From positions 1-12,846 of the forward strand of contig CAVWRJ010000018.1 of the NCBI GenBank assembly GCA_963757335.1: a stretch of 12,846 nucleotides of DNA, in the 5' to 3' direction. Position numbers and translations under genes: made by a program. Positions within the stretch are counted from its first letter, which is position 1, and every line of letters starts with the position of its first letter. Below, in pieces: positions 1-7,894 of the stretch. The DNA is from DASQPA01 sp963757335 (lineage in GTDB: Bacteria; Acidobacteriota; Thermoanaerobaculia; Multivoradales; UBA5704). The notes under the pieces were generated by a model, which saw only the letters and a list, made by a program, of their open reading frames with translations, was not told where the DNA came from and did not search any database.

Positions 1-344
1 TGAATGTCGCCATCGCCGAGCTGACCGCGGAAGGGGACCAGGTGCGTGGCGGGGAGCGGAGAAGCGTGAAGATCTCTTCGGCCGCCGGCCGCTCCTTTGT
101 CGATCTCGACGCGGCAGGTTTGCCTCAGCATCCTGGCTACGAGGTCGAGATTCTGTCGAGCCCGATCCCTGGGCCCACCCTCTGGACCGGGCGAGAGCTG
201 AAGCGAAGCTCGGACGATCACTTCACACTCGATCTTCCCTCTGGGTTCCTCTCTCCGGGGTCCTATCGTTTGCGTCTCTTTGGAGTCGAGAACGGGCAGC
301 GGGAGAGACTTGCCGACTACCCCTTCGAGATCCGGTCTCCCTGA
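1..344 (+). CDS. C-terminal fragment of a probable zf-HC2/anti-sigma-like regulatory protein
   Basis: The reading frame is open from the window edge (first full codon at 3) to a TGA at 342-344, so the gene starts upstream; the GTG at 42 is internal. The visible ~113 residues look like one small beta-rich domain: an RRSVKIS strand, a YEVEIL strand, an FTLDLPSGFLSPGSYRLRLFG stretch, and a final YPFEIRSP. From memory of the family, C-termini of this kind (a 'leucine-rich strand, LPPGxYRLRLYG, YxFxI' pattern) sit at the end of membrane-bound zinc-finger/anti-sigma-type proteins placed just before TPR-CHAT genes in Acidobacteriota. The N-terminal zinc finger, if present, is outside the window, so this remains inference. 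The next gene starts only 7 bases after the stop, which suggests a shared transcript with the TPR-CHAT gene. Confidence 0.7.
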   Translation, partial: NVAIAELTAEGDQVRGGERRSVKISSAAGRSFVDLDAAGLPQHPGYEVEILSSPIPGPTLWTGRELKRSSDDHFTLDLPSGFLSPGSYRLRLFGVENGQRERLADYPFEIRSP

Positions 345-351
345 TCGCGGC

Positions 352-3300
352 GTGATTCGCGAGCGTTCCCCGGTGCGTTTCTGTCTGGCTCTCGGCCTGT
401 TGGTCGCGGTGGCAGGAGGACTCGTCGCCGTGGCGCCGCGCGGTCGCGTTGCCGATCCAGAAAGGGAAGCCGCGGCCCGCTGCGCGAGCGGGTTTCGACT
501 GACTCCCCGCCATACCGTGCCCAGCCGGCTGCGGTCCGGCGACATCCACGCCTATCGAATCGCGCGAAAACGGGACGAGGTTCTTGACGCCGTCGTCGAG
601 CAGCGCGGCGCCGATGTCGCAGTCGCGCTTCGCGCCCCTTCGGGTCGCGAGTTGATGGAGATCAACAGCCCCAACGGCAGCCGAGGCCCAGAGCCGATCT
701 TCGCGATTGCGGCGGCCCAGGGGGATTACTGCCTGGAGGTGCGGGCGGGGAACAACCATGGGGACTACACCGTGAGAGTCGATGCGCCGCGGAGTGCCTC
801 GGCGATAGACCGTGTTCACGCGGAGGCCGTCGCTGCCTTCAGTCGTGGCGAAAGGATTCGGAAAGAGCCTAGGCTCGGCCGCGCCCTTCCCGAGTACGAA
901 AAGGCGTTTACCCTTTGGAGCTCCATCAAGGATCGCCTTCAGCAAGGGATGACCCTATATCGCGAGGGTTGGGTGAAACAAAACCTGGGGCATGACGACG
1001 AGGCAATCGGGCTGTTTCTCCAAGCTCTGCCCCTCCTTCAAGGCCATGCCGTCGAGACCGCGAGCGTGCTCAACCGTTTGGGCGCAGCGAATGCGGCTCT
1101 CGGAAGAAGCACGGAGGCGGTCGTTATTTACCGCAAGAGCTTCGAGATCAGCCGAAACAGCGGAGACCTACCGACGCAGGCAGGTGCTCTCGTTGGTCTC
1201 GGCCAGATCTACCAAGGCTGGGGTGAATATAGGGCGGCCTATACCGCTTACGAACAAGCGCTCTACCTCCGACAACAAATGGGGCGGGCTCCCACGGCTC
1301 AAGCACGTCTCCTCAATGACTTGGCCGATCTGGACCTGGAAATGGGGCGCCCGGAGGATGCATACGATCGCGGCCATCAGGCGCTGAGGATCGAGGACGT
1401 TCTCAGAGACAAGGCAGGCTCTGCTGCCAGCTTGCGCATCATGGGGGCTGCTAAAAGCCGCCTCGGTGAGCACCCCCGCGCGCTACAATTGCTCGAGCGT
1501 TCCTTGGCTCAGGCGAACTTAGCGGAGAACGATGCTCTGCGAATCAGTAGCCTCGCGAATCTCGGAGCGGCGCACCTGGATCTAAATGAGCTCGATCAAG
1601 CGTCTAACCTATACAAAGAGGTCCAGAACCTTTCCTTGCGGCGAGGTGATCCCATTGAGCTAGCAGATGCTACTGCCAATCTGGCGGGAATCGCCTACGA
1701 GCGAGGAGACTGGCGCGCTGCCTTGAGTGGTTTCGATCAGGCGAGGAGGGGCTTCGAGCGGATTGGCAAACGCGCCGCGGTTGCAGCGACCCTCTATGGC
1801 TTTGCCCTGGCGCACCGCGCCGCCGATCAACTCCCGGAAGCGCGAGCCGACCTCGACAAGGCGCTCGCGATCGTCGAAGATCTTCGCCTCAAGCCGGCGT
1901 CCAGCGTCTCGCGCGCCTCGTTTTTCGCCACTCGACACGATTACTATGAGCTGTACATTGACATCCTCATGCAAATGGCCCGGCGTAAGGGAGATTCTGC
2001 GCTGGAGCACCTGGCGTTCGAACTCAGCGAACGAGCTCGCGCCCGGGCCCTGCTGGACGAGCTTGGCGGGGCGACCCTTGGTATCCAGGCGGGAGTGGAT
2101 CCGGGCCGATTGGCGCGGCTAACCCAGTTGGAGAGAAAGGTCACGGCTCTGGAAGGACAGCTCCCTGGTGTCGTCACAGAAGCTAGGGACGCGATCGCAC
2201 ACCGTACTGCGAGCCAGTCGGAGATCCGATCGATTTTAGAGGAGCAGGACGCACTGCGAGCCGAGATCCGAGAGAACGATCCTCGTTACGCCGCCTTAAC
2301 CCAGCCTCATCCCCTTCATCTGCGCGAAATTCAAGCCCAAGTCCTCGACGAGAGGACGGCGCTTCTGACCTACTCGCTAGGCGGCAAGCGAAGCTATCTG
2401 TGGCTGGTCCGCAAGAACTCCTGCATCAGCCGAGAGCTCGCTCCCGGTCAGGAGATCGAGATGGCGGCTAGAGATCTCTACCAGCTATCATCTCAACCTC
2501 GCGACCTTAGAGCTCTCCATGCCGCGGCAGCGAAGCTCTCCCACCTTGTTCTCGATCCAATCGAGGGAGAACTCGGCCAAGACCGGCTTCTCGTCGTAGC
2601 CGAGGGGGCTTTGCAGTACGTCTCCTTCGCGATGCTCCCTCTCCGCGCAACCGCGCCTCGCTTAGAGCGAGCCCTGCTGCGCGAGCATGAGATCGTCGTT
2701 CTGCCGTCTGCCTCTATCCCGGCCGTTCTGCGTCGCGAGTTGCTGGGGCGCCCGGCTCCAGCCAAGGAGCTAGCTGTGCTAGCGGACCCCGTCTTTCAAA
2801 CCGACGACGAGAGGGTCCCGCTGGCCTTTCGGAGGTCCCCGGCCTCCAGTGCCTCTTCCTCGGATCTCAGCGATGCTCTGCGTTCGGCACGCGATCTGGG
2901 GCTCTCCGGTTTCCAACGTCTTCCTAACTCACGGGAGGAGGCGAGGTCCATCTACAACCTTGTGCCTCGCGGCATGGGTTACCTCGCGCTCGGTTTCGAT
3001 GCCAGTCGCGAGCTCGCCCTCAATCCTGTCCTCGCAGAGTACAAGATCGTTCACTTCGCGACGCATGCGGTCCTCGATTCGCGGCGTCCGGAACTCTCCG
3101 GGATCGTGCTGTCGCTGATCGACGCCCGGGGCCAGCTTCAGAACGGTTTCCTCCGGGCTCACGATATCTACAATCTTCACCTGCCCGTCGACTTGGTCGT
3201 CCTCTCCGCCTGCCAAACCGCTCTCGGGAGGGATGTCAAAGGGGAAGGATTGATCAGCTTAACGCGCGGCTTCATGTATGCCGGCGCTTCCCGGGTCGTC

Positions 3301-3489
3301 GTCAGTCTATGGAACGTGAGCGACAAGGGGACCGCCGAGTTCATGCGGCGGTTTTACTCGAATATGATCGTCGGCAAGCTCAAGCCCGCGGCTGCGCTCC
3401 GCGCCACCCAGGCCTCGATGATGGACGATCGAAGCTGGAGCTCCCCCTACTACTGGGCCGGGTTCGTGCTCCAGGGCGAATGGCGCTGA
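352..3489 (+). CDS. TPR-CHAT protease with N-terminal membrane/signal segment
   Basis: About 1045 residues from the GTG at 352. The frame is open further upstream, but an earlier start (TTG 280) would overlap the previous gene by 65 bases and disrupt the signal segment; GTG 373 is an alternative. Order of domains: hydrophobic segment at residues 10-28 (signal peptide or anchor); a beta-rich PPC-like domain at ~55-145 (GDIHAYRI ... GDYTVRV); TPR helices at ~155-510; a helical linker with ER/AR-rich segments; a CHAT domain from ~670 to the end. The CHAT dyad is visible as His905 in HFATH and Cys954 in LSACQTALG, followed by GASRVVVSLWNVSD and a final YYWAGFVLQG, both typical of the family. CHAT proteins are caspase-fold cysteine proteases whose TPR part usually binds a partner or activator. 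No clear Shine-Dalgarno is seen, so translation may be coupled to the upstream gene. Substrate is unknown; the next gene is a candidate. Confidence 0.92.
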   Translation: MIRERSPVRFCLALGLLVAVAGGLVAVAPRGRVADPEREAAARCASGFRLTPRHTVPSRLRSGDIHAYRIARKRDEVLDAVVEQRGADVAVALRAPSGRELMEINSPNGSRGPEPIFAIAAAQGDYCLEVRAGNNHGDYTVRVDAPRSASAIDRVHAEAVAAFSRGERIRKEPRLGRALPEYEKAFTLWSSIKDRLQQGMTLYREGWVKQNLGHDDEAIGLFLQALPLLQGHAVETASVLNRLGAANAALGRSTEAVVIYRKSFEISRNSGDLPTQAGALVGLGQIYQGWGEYRAAYTAYEQALYLRQQMGRAPTAQARLLNDLADLDLEMGRPEDAYDRGHQALRIEDVLRDKAGSAASLRIMGAAKSRLGEHPRALQLLERSLAQANLAENDALRISSLANLGAAHLDLNELDQASNLYKEVQNLSLRRGDPIELADATANLAGIAYERGDWRAALSGFDQARRGFERIGKRAAVAATLYGFALAHRAADQLPEARADLDKALAIVEDLRLKPASSVSRASFFATRHDYYELYIDILMQMARRKGDSALEHLAFELSERARARALLDELGGATLGIQAGVDPGRLARLTQLERKVTALEGQLPGVVTEARDAIAHRTASQSEIRSILEEQDALRAEIRENDPRYAALTQPHPLHLREIQAQVLDERTALLTYSLGGKRSYLWLVRKNSCISRELAPGQEIEMAARDLYQLSSQPRDLRALHAAAAKLSHLVLDPIEGELGQDRLLVVAEGALQYVSFAMLPLRATAPRLERALLREHEIVVLPSASIPAVLRRELLGRPAPAKELAVLADPVFQTDDERVPLAFRRSPASSASSSDLSDALRSARDLGLSGFQRLPNSREEARSIYNLVPRGMGYLALGFDASRELALNPVLAEYKIVHFATHAVLDSRRPELSGIVLSLIDARGQLQNGFLRAHDIYNLHLPVDLVVLSACQTALGRDVKGEGLISLTRGFMYAGASRVVVSLWNVSDKGTAEFMRRFYSNMIVGKLKPAAALRATQASMMDDRSWSSPYYWAGFVLQGEWR

Positions 3490-3581
3490 GGCGCCTCCCC
3501 TCCCCGGATTCAACAAATACGCCTCTGCCGTGTCTACAGGGATGGGCGCGATGATGTGCCCCCCCAAGAAGGAGAGGCGCC
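3490..3581 (+). promoter_or_regulatory. Intergenic leader bracketed by GGCGCCTC / GAGGCGCC, next to a Shine-Dalgarno site
   Basis: This 92-base gap between the TPR-CHAT stop and the repeat-protein ATG begins with GGCGCCTC (3490-3497) and ends with its exact reverse complement GAGGCGCC (3574-3581). The Shine-Dalgarno AAGGAG (3569-3574) overlaps the right arm by one base. If the 8-bp stem forms in RNA, it would occlude the ribosome binding region of the repeat protein. The ~76-base loop makes this uncertain. No convincing -35/-10 promoter is seen. Confidence 0.35.
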
Positions 3582-3869
3582 ATGGAAGAGACGCGGCATA
3601 CCGATCATCATAAGGCGGACGCTCGACCCCATCCGCTCGAAGAGCCGGACCCTGGGCCTCCGACCGGCCCTGGCAACAAGACCGGCTTTGGCGCTCCTGA
3701 GCTCGCCTCGTTCGAGGAGCCGGATCCAGGTCCCCCCGGCGGCCCTGGCGGCAAGACTTCCGGCTATGGTATTCCCGAGTTGGCCTCATTCGACGAGCCC
3801 GACCCCGGCCCTCCCACCGGTCCGGGAGGCAAAACTTCCGGGTTTGCCGCGGGCGATTCCGATCAGTAG
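3582..3869 (+). CDS. Small proline/glycine-rich triple-repeat protein, possible protease substrate
   Basis: 95 residues, not recognised as a known family. Start ATG 3582 has a good AAGGAG seven bases upstream. After a charged, His-rich lead (residues 1-18), three repeats of 25-26 residues follow, each beginning EPDPGPP (at residues 21, 46 and 72) and continuing through GPGxKT to an aromatic-Gly stretch and PELASF; the third ends in GDSDQ. The DNA of the three repeats differs mostly at third codon positions (for example gac/gat/gac, cct/cca/ccc, ggg/ggt/ggc in DPG), so selection acts on the protein and the frame is real. No signal peptide, membrane helix or Cys. Within the repeats the only basic residues are Lys33, Lys58 and Lys84, one per repeat in the same position. 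It lies between a CHAT protease and a C25-like protease, which makes a substrate, inhibitor or released-peptide precursor plausible. That role is inference only. Confidence 0.85.
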   Translation: MEETRHTDHHKADARPHPLEEPDPGPPTGPGNKTGFGAPELASFEEPDPGPPGGPGGKTSGYGIPELASFDEPDPGPPTGPGGKTSGFAAGDSDQ

Positions 3870-3885
3870 ACCCCGCTTGCGCCCA

Positions 3886-3918
3886 GGACCGGACGGCTCC
3901 CCGGGAGCCGCCCGGTCC
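3886..3918 (+). promoter_or_regulatory. Strong 33-nt hairpin in the intergenic leader of the C25-like gene
   Basis: The sequence is a near-perfect inverted repeat: GGACCGG pairs with CCGGTCC, then one A/C mismatch, then an 8-bp CGGCTCCC-type stem closing on a tiny loop. It lies 17 bases after the repeat-protein stop and 23 bases before the AGGAGG (3941-3946) of the next gene. There is no T-run after it, so it is not a classic intrinsic terminator. An mRNA-stabilising or processing stem that uncouples levels of the two proteins is more likely. The structure is seen; the role is inferred. Confidence 0.55.
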
Positions 3919-3951
3919 CATCGCCGACCCAATTGACCCGAGGAGGATGCA

Positions 3952-5364
3952 ATGGCCGCAGAGCCCTTCTATTTCAATGGTATCAATGGCGAGACCGGCG
4001 ACTACTCCTTCGCTCCCGCGACGCTGCGGGAAATCGCGGCGCTCGCGCGGCCCGGAGCTCCGGGCGACCGAGAGGTCGAAGATCTCCGAATCTGGCGCCG
4101 CTCGAACGACCGGAGGTTGCGGGGAGGGGACGCTAAGGACCTTGCCCAGGCCGGCTGGGGAGTCATCTTTGCCCAGGAGGACGAGACGGCACCGGCCGTA
4201 CGCGAGGCATTGAAGGAGCTCCTCGACCTTCGCCGTGCTCAGGCTGGGCGGGTTTACGAGCATTACTACAGAGAGCTCCTGGGAGTAAAGGGATACCGGG
4301 CGGGAGATACGAAAGAAAGCTTTCTCGCTCGGTTCGGAGTCGGTCCCGGTCCTGCCGATCCGGAGCGCATGCCGTATTACCTTCTCATCGTCGGCGATCC
4401 CGCCATCATTCCCTATTCTTTCCAGTACCAGCTCGATGTTCCCTACGCCGTAGGTCGGCTCTTCTTCGACACTCCGGAGGAGTACGCTCGATATGCTCAT
4501 AACATCGTTCAGGCGGAGGCGGCAGAAGTCCCTGGACGGAAGCGGCGGGCGACCTTCTTCGGTCCGCAACATCCAGGAGATCCAGCCACGGGCCTGAGCG
4601 CCAATGAGCTGGTGGCCCCCCTGGCAGCTTCGCTCGACGGGCAGATGCCAGGTTGGGAGATCCGGACCGTGTTGGGAGAGGAGGCGACCAAGGCGCGGCT
4701 TACGGCACTCTTGAACGGTGGTGACACGCCGGACCTCCTGTTCACGGCAGGGCACGGGCTGGTGCTGTCGAGCGACAATCCGCTCCAACCCACACACCAG
4801 GGTGCGCTCGTCTGCCAGGACTGGCCCGGAGCCAAAGCGTGGCGGGGGCCGCTCTCGGCAGACCACTACTTCGCAGCCGAGGACATCCCTGCGGATTCCC
4901 GTCTGGACGGGCTCGTCGCGTTCCATTTCGCCTGCTACAGTGCCGGCTCCCCTGCCCTCGCCGACTTTGGCGCGCCGCCGGGCCAGCGCACAGCCGTCGC
5001 GCCACACCCCTTCGTCTCCCGGCTTCCCCAGCGGCTGCTCGCGGCGGGCGCGTTGGCGGTCATCGGCCACGTCGAGCGGGCCTGGGAATGTTCGATCCAG
5101 TGGCCGGGCGTCGGCCGGCAGATCCAGGTCTTCGAAGATGCCTGCCGAGCGCTGATGAACGGCGAGCCGGTGGGCCTGGCCATGGAGCTCTTCGCCGAAC
5201 GCTATGCGGAGCTGTCGTCGGAGCTGAGCGCCGCGCTCCAGAGCCCGGCGGCAACCGACGATTCCGTTCTCGGCCACCTCTGGACGGCGAGCAACGACAC
5301 CCGGAACTACGCCGTCCTCGGCGATCCTGCCGTGCGCCTGGCGGTGGGAACGGAGACACCATGA
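3952..5364 (+). CDS. Gingipain-like (C25-type) caspase-fold cysteine peptidase, predicted cytosolic
   Basis: 470 residues from ATG 3952, with AGGAGG (3941-3946) five bases upstream. The pattern matches peptidase family C25: YYLLIVGDPAIIPY near residues 142-155, then VPYAVGR; catalytic His268 in LFTAGHGL; catalytic Cys328 in FHFACYSAG; a GALAVIGHVERAW segment after it; and a C-terminal NYAVLGDPAVRL, the 'LGDP' ending common in C25 proteins. C25 enzymes (gingipains) cleave after Arg or Lys. Those enzymes are secreted; this one has no signal peptide (it begins MAAEPFYFNG) and no secretion-sorting tail, so it should act inside the cell. The N-terminal ~110 residues are not recognised and may be a partner-binding region. 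Its stop overlaps the metacaspase start (ATGA, 5361-5364), which implies translational coupling and matched amounts of the two proteases. Family assignment is firm in motif terms; target is unknown. Confidence 0.85.
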   Translation: MAAEPFYFNGINGETGDYSFAPATLREIAALARPGAPGDREVEDLRIWRRSNDRRLRGGDAKDLAQAGWGVIFAQEDETAPAVREALKELLDLRRAQAGRVYEHYYRELLGVKGYRAGDTKESFLARFGVGPGPADPERMPYYLLIVGDPAIIPYSFQYQLDVPYAVGRLFFDTPEEYARYAHNIVQAEAAEVPGRKRRATFFGPQHPGDPATGLSANELVAPLAASLDGQMPGWEIRTVLGEEATKARLTALLNGGDTPDLLFTAGHGLVLSSDNPLQPTHQGALVCQDWPGAKAWRGPLSADHYFAAEDIPADSRLDGLVAFHFACYSAGSPALADFGAPPGQRTAVAPHPFVSRLPQRLLAAGALAVIGHVERAWECSIQWPGVGRQIQVFEDACRALMNGEPVGLAMELFAERYAELSSELSAALQSPAATDDSVLGHLWTASNDTRNYAVLGDPAVRLAVGTETP

Positions 5365-7625
5365 AAGACATCCATGCCCTGCTGATCGGCATCGACGCCT
5401 ACCTGGAGAACCGCCTGCCGGACGGCGGCTTCTACCCGCAGCTCGGCGGCTGCGTGCGGGACGTCACGCGGATGGAGGAGTTCCTGCGCACAGCTCTCGG
5501 CGTACCGGCGGAGCGGATCATCAAGCTCACGGCGAGTCTCCCGGAAGCGCCGCCGCCATCCCGCGGGTCCTCTCCCACCTGGCTCCCACCGGTCGAGCCT
5601 CCCGAGCGGTGGCCGACCTACGAGAACATGATGGCCGCCTTCCAACAGGTAACCGCTGCAGCCAGCCCAGGTGCCGAGGTCTACATCCACTACTCCGGAC
5701 ACGGTGGGCGCGCCGTCACCCACTTTCCCGAGAAAAAGGGGAAGGATGGGTGGGACGAAGCCCTGGTTCCGCTCGATATAGGGACTCCGCGGGCCCGCTA
5801 TATCCGGGACCTCGAGATGGCGCGCCTGATCAAGACCATGGTCGACAAGGGGCTCCGGGTGAGCCTGGTCTTCGACAGCTGCCACTCGGGAGGTGCCGTC
5901 CGCGCCGCGGCATTCGCACGGGGTGCGCACAAAGCCAACGGTAAGGCCGCCGCCGATACAACCTCGCGGCCCCGGGACAGCCTCGTGGCGAGCCGGGAAG
6001 ACCTCCTGGCCTCCTGGACGGGCAGGCCGGTGGTGGAGGATCGGAGAGCCGTGCCTGGCGGGGTTGTGATGCGGGGCGGCGGAGGGGCCCTGCGCAACGG
6101 CGGAGGCGTCATGCGCGATGCCTATGCGAGTGATGAATGGCTCCCTGGGGCCAAAGGCTTCGTACTGCTCGCCGCCTGCCGCGATCAGGAGTCAGCCTAT
6201 GAATGTGCGTTCGATGGCCAGGTGAGCGGTGCGCTCACCCATTGGCTCCTTGACGCTCTCGCCCAGCGAGAGCCAGATTTGACTTACAAGGATCTCCACA
6301 ATCGCCTCGTCGCCAAAGTTCATGGCGAGGAGTTGCGGCAGACGCCCGTGATTCTTGGGGAGGACGAGTGGATGGTCTTCGGTTCCGGCGGCGCGGCCCG
6401 GAGGAGTGCCGTCAACGTCCTCACCGTCGACCCGGAGGGCCGGCGTCTGTTGCTCAACACCGGCCAGGCGCAAGGGATCGGCGAAGGCGCACGGTTTGCC
6501 CTCTACCCGCTGGGGGTGAGATCCAACGCCGCCACTGCCGAGCCGACTGCCGTCGTCGAGATCCGGAAGCAGGGCGCAACCGAGTCGTGGGCGGAGGTCA
6601 TCGAGGGGCCTCGATCGCCGATCGATCCGGGGGCCCAGGCTTTCCTTCTGGATCTCGGATCGGATGAGCGGAAGAGCCTGGTCCGGCTGCTTCGCCAGGG
6701 ATTTGCGTCGGGGGAAGAGTCGATCCTGGACGCGCTCGCAAGCCGGATCGCGGCGGAAGGCGGGTTTCTCCGCCTGCCAGGCGAGAGCGATCCCGCCGAT
6801 TCCGGGGAATACCAGGTCGCGATCGGCAGGCAAGGTGAGATCGAGATCCGGAACCGCGACGGGCAGCCCGTCTCCGATCTGGGACCTGCGCTCCAGGCAG
6901 AAGATCCTGCCAGCCTCGCCGAGGTCGTCGGGCGGCTGGTTCACCTGACCCGGAACCGGATCGTGCGACAGGTCGAGAACTTCGACCCGGTTTCGCCGCT
7001 GGCCGGGAAACTGATCGTCGAGTTCCTCGGCGTCCAGACGCGTTACCAACGGGGGGAACGCCCAGCCCCTCGGCCGGGAACCGCGGCGACCGACGCGATA
7101 GAGCTCAAGGACGGGGAGTGGACCTTCCTGCGGATCGTCAACGGTTCCTCCCGGATCTTGAATCTTGTCGTGCTCGATCTCACCACAGGCTGGGGTGTTA
7201 CTCAGATCTATCCAGCCAAGCACCAGGGGAGTTTCCTCCCGCTCGATCCCGGGAAGGGGTTTCCGCTGCCGATTCGGGCCGATCTCCCCGCCGGGCTCGA
7301 CAAGGCCAGCGATCTGATCAAGGTTTTCGCCACGGTGGGGACCACCGACTTCCGCTGGCTGGAACTGCCCTCCCTGCGCGGCCCGGAGGAGGCGTCACCG
7401 AGCGGGATGGCTGGCGGTCAACCCTCCGATCCAGTGGCGCGCTCCTTTGTCCCCCCGGGCTTCGCTCCGATATCGAGGGGGATTACCCCTTCCGAGTTTC
7501 CGAGCGAGGAGTGGACGACGGCGCAGGTCGAGGTGCGGATCCGGCGCTCCGGTCAGCCGGCCGGGGTGGGGGATGCCGCATCAGCCCCCCCGGAGAGCTC
7601 CGCCGGAGGGAGATCCTGGCGCTAG
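5361..7625 (+). CDS. Metacaspase/orthocaspase-like C14 peptidase with long C-terminal extension
   Basis: 754 residues from ATG 5361. The frame stays open upstream, but MKDIHALLIGIDAY is the standard caspase beginning and the ATGA overlap supports this start. The p20-like part has His114 in YSGHGG and Cys174 in FDSCHSGG. Asp172, two before the Cys, matches the S1-pocket Asp of metacaspases, which predicts cleavage after Arg or Lys. A p10-like part starts near residue 255 (GFVLLAACRDQESAYE, ending near WMVFGSGG ~340). Between them is a ~75-residue Arg- and Gly-rich linker (residues ~180-254), a likely self-processing site. The C-terminal ~400 residues include a beta-rich stretch (VLTVDPEGRRLLL...) and a DUF4384-like segment near KLIVEFLG ... 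WTFLRIVNGSSRILNLVVLDL ... IYPAKHQGSF. That resembles the accessory domains of other bacterial caspases. No signal peptide, so probably cytosolic. The last ~80 residues look disordered. Confidence 0.9.
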   Translation: MKDIHALLIGIDAYLENRLPDGGFYPQLGGCVRDVTRMEEFLRTALGVPAERIIKLTASLPEAPPPSRGSSPTWLPPVEPPERWPTYENMMAAFQQVTAAASPGAEVYIHYSGHGGRAVTHFPEKKGKDGWDEALVPLDIGTPRARYIRDLEMARLIKTMVDKGLRVSLVFDSCHSGGAVRAAAFARGAHKANGKAAADTTSRPRDSLVASREDLLASWTGRPVVEDRRAVPGGVVMRGGGGALRNGGGVMRDAYASDEWLPGAKGFVLLAACRDQESAYECAFDGQVSGALTHWLLDALAQREPDLTYKDLHNRLVAKVHGEELRQTPVILGEDEWMVFGSGGAARRSAVNVLTVDPEGRRLLLNTGQAQGIGEGARFALYPLGVRSNAATAEPTAVVEIRKQGATESWAEVIEGPRSPIDPGAQAFLLDLGSDERKSLVRLLRQGFASGEESILDALASRIAAEGGFLRLPGESDPADSGEYQVAIGRQGEIEIRNRDGQPVSDLGPALQAEDPASLAEVVGRLVHLTRNRIVRQVENFDPVSPLAGKLIVEFLGVQTRYQRGERPAPRPGTAATDAIELKDGEWTFLRIVNGSSRILNLVVLDLTTGWGVTQIYPAKHQGSFLPLDPGKGFPLPIRADLPAGLDKASDLIKVFATVGTTDFRWLELPSLRGPEEASPSGMAGGQPSDPVARSFVPPGFAPISRGITPSEFPSEEWTTAQVEVRIRRSGQPAGVGDAASAPPESSAGGRSWR

Positions 7626-7663
7626 TCCGTCTAAACAATTCGAGCGGCGTGGAGTCTAGGAAA

Positions 7664-7687
7664 GGGACCGGCCTCGGTGTCGGTCCC
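7664..7687 (+). promoter_or_regulatory. Intergenic hairpin GGGACCG / CGGTCCC
   Basis: A 7-bp perfect stem (7664-7670 with 7681-7687) with a 10-base loop, in the 86-base gap between the metacaspase and the 60-residue gene. It is followed by AGGAGG (7699-7704) and ATG 7712. There is no T-tract. The GGACCG/CGGTCC stem ends match those of the 3886-3918 hairpin, so the two may play the same RNA-level role. Function is not shown by the sequence. Confidence 0.45.
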
Positions 7688-7711
7688 GATCAACGACCAG
7701 GAGGAGAGCAG

Positions 7712-7894
7712 ATGAAGCCAGGAGAGCGCGCGCAGCGGCAGGCGTCCACGGCGGAGCTGGTGTTTCCGGATCTCGATCTCCTGCGGGCCCTCGCCGAGGA
7801 GCCGATGCCCTGGCGAGCCCGGGTTCTGACCTTCCGCGGCCCGGAGTCTCCGGCAGCGGAGGCGCCGGAGCTCGCGAGAGACGAGATCCAATGA
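7712..7894 (+). CDS. Small unknown protein (60 residues)
   Basis: Not recognised. ATG 7712 follows AGGAGG (7699-7704) at a spacing of 7. The stop overlaps the next start as ATGA (7891-7894), the main evidence that this short frame is translated; codon third positions are mostly G or C. The protein has a basic start (MKPGERAQRQ), a central LVFPDLDLLRALAEEPMPWRAR segment (about residues 16-37) that looks like a short amphipathic helix or peptide motif, and an acidic, Ala/Pro/Glu-rich tail. No membrane helix or Cys. Its place just before another small protein and a CHAT-FGE gene suggests an accessory or regulatory partner of that module. This is context only. Confidence 0.7.
   Translation: MKPGERAQRQASTAELVFPDLDLLRALAEEPMPWRARVLTFRGPESPAAEAPELARDEIQ

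Noticed and set aside
3556..3936. 126-residue frame over the repeat protein in another frame
   Set aside because: It has no good ribosome site, and silent changes between the repeats follow the 3582 frame instead.
3307..5277. Long minus-strand open frame (656 residues) opposite the repeat protein and C25-like gene
   Set aside because: It overlaps strongly supported plus-strand genes with recognisable motifs; its own translation is Arg/Pro-rich with no domain. GC-rich DNA often leaves antisense frames open.
4839..5360. Upstream extension of the metacaspase frame
   Set aside because: It overlaps the C25-like gene in another frame, and the caspase domain begins at ATG 5361, which forms the ATGA overlap.
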